Below, in pieces: positions 4,867 to 5,668 of a DNA stretch of 5,668 nt; positions within the stretch are counted from its first letter, which is position 1, and every line of letters starts with the position of its first letter. The notes under the pieces are model-generated. The model worked only from the letters and a program-made list of their open reading frames with translations, was not told the DNA's origin and made no database searches. This DNA comes from Candidatus Woesearchaeota archaeon. GTDB lineage: Archaea > Nanobdellota > Nanobdellia > Woesearchaeales > DSVV01. Both the position numbers and the translations under genes were made by a program. Location of the stretch: assembly GCA_023267795.1 (NCBI GenBank), contig JAHFMP010000071.1:1-5668 (forward strand). Direction: 5' to 3'.

Positions 4867-5668
4867 CTATGTTGAAACAGATGCTTCAGTAACTGTAATA
4901 GTAGTTGTCTCTGAATCTGTTGCACCTTCATTGTCAGCAACTGTCAACGTAACTGTATATGTTCCTGCACTACTATAAGAATGCGTCGGTGAAGAACTTG
5001 TACTGCTGTACGTATCACCAAAGTTCCAGCTGTAACTGCTAATACTGCCATCACTGTCTGTACTGCTTGCTCCTGTAAAAGAAATCTCTTCTCCAACCAA
5101 AACAGATGTTGCATTTGCACTAATAGCTGCAGCTGGATCACTATTTGTCACGAAATCCTCTCTGTCAAAAGTAATTGTAAAAGATTCTTCGTTATTTGTT
5201 TCATCACTTTCAGTAATTGAGTTGTCTGTATCAATTTCCACAATGAAAGTGACTCCTACAGACTCTCTGGAAGAATCATCTTCAAAATAATTCACAATGT
5301 CATTATAAGGAATTTCCAACTGGAGCACTGCTGTGTCCTCACCATCTACTTCAAGTCCTGTTGCAATTGTTGTTTTTGTATTATCTACTGACGCATTATC
5401 AAAATCATAAGAGGTAATTCTTATTCTAAATGTTTCTGAAGACGTCACATCTCCATCACCCTCATTTGCAAAAGTAATGTTAAATGTTGCATCATTCCCA
5501 TCAATCTCATCCAAATCAAGATCACCAATCACGAGATCAGGTTTTGCTGCTGCCTTAAGAGATGCAATTGCTGCTTCAATCTCATCAACAACTTTTTGTT
5601 GTTCTTCAATATATTTATTTATTGTTTCTTTTGACGCAGTTACTGTTGTTTCAATTGCAGTGAGATCA
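4867..5668 (-). CDS. CARDB-PKD surface protein, C-terminal 266 residues; start lies beyond the window
   Basis: The reading frame stays open to the right edge, so the 5' end is missing. The GTG at 5532 is not the start: it is the Val of KPDLVIGD, the usual opening of a CARDB/APHP adhesion-type beta-sandwich. Numbering visible residues from the edge, 1-43 are charged and helical (for example NKYIEEQQKVVDEIEAAIAS), possibly a coiled coil. CARDB spans about 43-142 and ends with the family hallmark SITESDETNNEESFTITF. PKD spans about 153-260, with SWNFGDTYSS in place of WDFGDG, THSYSSAGTYTVTLTVADN, and a terminal ITVTEASVST. Both domains are immunoglobulin-like and typical of archaeal extracellular proteins. 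There is no C-terminal anchor, so any membrane attachment must be N-terminal. It neighbours another exported protein on the same strand, 85 nt downstream. Its ligand and role are unknown. Confidence 0.85.
   Translation of the reverse strand, partial: DLTAIETTVTASKETINKYIEEQQKVVDEIEAAIASLKAAAKPDLVIGDLDLDEIDGNDATFNITFANEGDGDVTSSETFRIRITSYDFDNASVDNTKTTIATGLEVDGEDTAVLQLEIPYNDIVNYFEDDSSRESVGVTFIVEIDTDNSITESDETNNEESFTITFDREDFVTNSDPAAAISANATSVLVGEEISFTGASSTDSDGSISSYSWNFGDTYSSTSSSPTHSYSSAGTYTVTLTVADNEGATDSETTTITVTEASVST

Overview
The window looks like a piece of an AT-rich archaeal genome, most plausibly a DPANN lineage such as Woesearchaeota or Pacearchaeota. The archaeal call is firm. It rests on a run of archaeal information-processing genes (RNase P protein Pop5, proteasome alpha subunit, SBDS, exosome Rrp4), on GGTGA-type ribosome binding sites, and on TATA-like promoters with purine-rich upstream elements. 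The DPANN placement is an inference from AT-richness and from the style of the secreted Cys/Asp-rich proteins.

Region 1 (1-2226, minus strand) reads pop5 - psmA - SBDS - rrp4. This is the start of the well-known archaeal exosome/proteasome superoperon, and rrp41/rrp42 would be expected just beyond the left edge. SBDS and rrp4 follow at short gaps (29 and 22 nt), each with a clear GGTGA site. The pop5-psmA gap is longer (82 nt). It holds a strong GGAGGTG followed by a 42-nt self-complementary hairpin lying between that Shine-Dalgarno and the psmA ATG. This is the most unusual structure in the core operon.

Region 2 (2227-2349) is the divergent promoter region. A perfect 14-bp inverted repeat (2291-2304 / 2315-2328) places a BRE/TATA-like element on each strand, one firing left into the core operon and one firing right into a toxin-antitoxin pair. 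The two promoters sit back to back, only 10 bp apart.

Region 3 (2350-2927, plus strand) is a complete VapBC-type pair: an AbrB-fold antitoxin, apparently leaderless, overlapping by ATGA a PIN-domain toxin that keeps all four acidic residues. Oligo-T runs on both strands follow, between it and the convergent next gene.

Region 4 (3003-5668, minus strand) holds two secreted or surface proteins. The first is a 592-residue protein with a signal peptide, calcium-binding thrombospondin type 3 repeats, Cys-rich modules and a C-terminal LamG-like domain. Upstream of it is a CARDB-PKD protein whose start lies outside the window. Each has its own signals: an oligo-T run follows the CARDB-PKD gene, and a TATA box and Shine-Dalgarno precede the LamG gene. 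They are likely separate transcripts of an accessory cell-surface locus.

No tRNA, rRNA, CRISPR array or insertion sequence was seen, and there is no gene-free stretch longer than about 125 bases.
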